Below, in pieces: positions 5,754-6,568 of a DNA stretch of 6,568 bases. The translations under genes were made by a program, and so were the position numbers. This stretch comes from Candidatus Dormiibacterota bacterium (GTDB lineage: Bacteria > Chloroflexota > Dormibacteria > UBA8260): contig CATPBU010000300.1 of NCBI GenBank assembly GCA_955652455.1, forward strand, positions 1 to 6,568. Reading direction: 5' to 3'. Positions within the stretch are counted from its first letter, which is position 1, and the number at the start of each line of letters is the position of its first letter. Below the pieces are notes generated by a model. That model searched no databases, was not told the origin of the DNA, and saw only the letters and a list, made by a program, of their open reading frames with translations.

Positions 5754-6568
5754 GTGACGACCGACACATCCAGCGCCACCGCCGCCCCGCGCCGCCGCGT
5801 TGTCCTTCTCGGCGCCACCGGTTCGATCGGCCGGCAGTGCTGCGACGTCATCGCGCGTTTCCCGCAGCGGTTCGAGCTGGTCGGTGCGGCGGCTGGGAGC
5901 GACGTCGCCGGCCTCGTCCAGGTGGTCAGACGGTTCGGCGTCGGCCGGGCCGCGGTGGCGTCACCCCGCGGCGAGGAGCGGCTGCCGGACGGGTTCGTGT
6001 CGGGGATGGACGCTGTCTGCGGCATCGCCGCGATGGAGTGCGACGTCGTGTGCGTGGCCATCCCCGGCGCTGCCGCCCTGTTGCCGACCCTGGCCGCGCT
6101 CGACGCCGGCCGCACAATCGCGACCGCCACCAAAGAGGTGCTGGTAATGGCCGGCGAGTTGGTGCGGGCGCGAGCAGCGGTGTCGGGGGCGCGCATCCTG
6201 CCGGTGGACAGCGAGCACAGCGCGCTCTGGCAGTGCCTGCGCGGAGAGAGCGCCGGCGCGGTCCGCTCGCTGATGCTGACCGCAAGCGGTGGTCCTTTCC
6301 GCCAGCGGGAATTGGCCACCTTCGGCAGCATCACGGTCGAGGAGGCCCTGCGCCATCCCACCTGGAACATGGGACCGAAGGTCACCATCGATTCGGCCAC
6401 GATGATGAACAAGGGCCTGGAGATCATCGAGGCGCACTACCTGTTCGAGGTGCCGTACGCGAGCATCGGGGTCGTCATCCACCCGCGCAGCATCGTGCAC
6501 TCCTTCGTTGAGTTCATCGACGGCGCGGTCATCGCCCAGCTCGGCATCCCCGACATGCGCGTGCCCAT
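5754..6568 (+). CDS. dxr: 1-deoxy-D-xylulose 5-phosphate reductoisomerase, 3'-truncated by window edge
   Basis: NADPH- and divalent-metal-dependent conversion of 1-deoxyxylulose 5-phosphate to 2-C-methylerythritol 4-phosphate, the committed step of the MEP isoprenoid pathway and the target of fosmidomycin. The frame stays open to the window end, giving 271 complete codons of about 390 expected. VVLLGATGSIGRQ (16-28) is the NADPH-binding loop. PVDSEHSALWQCL (150-162) carries metal ligands Asp152 and Glu154. TASGGPFR, HPTWNMGPKVTIDSATMMNK and KGLEIIEAHYLFE follow, the last with the third metal-ligand Glu, then VIHPRSIVHS and AQLGIPDMRVP. The loop usually written A-N-K-E reads A-T-K-E-V (125-129). 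GTG 5754 is the likely start, with GGAG 9 nt upstream, leaving about a dozen residues before the Rossmann fold. The C-terminal domain is outside the window. Its product pathway feeds uppS. Confidence 0.96.
   Translation, partial: MTTDTSSATAAPRRRVVLLGATGSIGRQCCDVIARFPQRFELVGAAAGSDVAGLVQVVRRFGVGRAAVASPRGEERLPDGFVSGMDAVCGIAAMECDVVCVAIPGAAALLPTLAALDAGRTIATATKEVLVMAGELVRARAAVSGARILPVDSEHSALWQCLRGESAGAVRSLMLTASGGPFRQRELATFGSITVEEALRHPTWNMGPKVTIDSATMMNKGLEIIEAHYLFEVPYASIGVVIHPRSIVHSFVEFIDGAVIAQLGIPDMRVP

Noticed and set aside
5746..5757. Three-codon mini-frame (ATG AGG CCG TGA) whose stop overlaps the dxr GTG
   Set aside because: The only SD is 1 nt from its ATG, too close to work. An overlap of this size is easily chance.
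5693..6427. Antisense open frame (244 codons) over dxr
   Set aside because: The + strand shows a clear Dxr with the NADPH loop and metal ligands. The antisense product is low-complexity Ser/Arg/Thr/Ala.

Overview
The window is a conserved housekeeping locus from a G+C-rich bacterium (about two thirds G+C by eye, with a strong preference for G or C at third codon positions). All genes lie on the + strand in the order hslU (3' part) - rpsB - tsf - pyrH - frr - uppS - cdsA - dxr (5' part). The rpsB-to-dxr order is the classic translation / UMP kinase / isoprenoid-phospholipid cluster of many bacteria. An HslU ATPase just upstream recalls the xerC-hslV-hslU-(codY)-rpsB region of Firmicutes and some other Gram-positive-type lineages, whereas most Actinobacteria lack HslUV. 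High G+C, HslU, a short EF-Ts and this synteny suggest a deep-branching terrabacterial lineage such as Chloroflexota or Dormibacterota. That placement is an inference with low confidence.

Layout: positions 1-851 hold the C-terminal two thirds of HslU. The 240-base gap 852-1091 is the main regulatory region. It has a perfect 11-bp hairpin just after hslU, a TTGACA box with a nearby TGCTAGACT element, and a roughly 100-nt rpsB leader that can form competing stems, some touching the Shine-Dalgarno (SD) sequence. From 1092 the genes are tightly packed: rpsB and tsf overlap by 1 nt (TGATG), tsf to pyrH is 23 nt, pyrH and frr overlap by 4 nt (GTGA), frr to uppS is 58 nt, uppS to cdsA is 83 nt and cdsA to dxr is 36 nt. 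No clear internal promoter or U-tract terminator was seen, so rpsB-dxr is probably one transcription unit, with small hairpins in the gaps.

How the genes work together: S2 and EF-Ts serve ribosome assembly and elongation. Ribosome recycling factor frees ribosomes after termination. UMP kinase feeds pyrimidine nucleotides to RNA, DNA and CTP, and CTP is a substrate of CdsA. Dxr starts the MEP isoprenoid pathway, UppS makes the undecaprenyl carrier for cell-wall glycans, and CdsA makes CDP-diacylglycerol for phospholipids. HslU is the unfoldase of the HslUV protease.

I found no mobile element, CRISPR array, tRNA, rRNA or unknown accessory system. The points of interest are regulatory and small-scale: the rpsB leader, the SD-containing hairpin before dxr, starts without a visible SD for pyrH and cdsA, and a substituted residue in the Dxr N-K-E motif.
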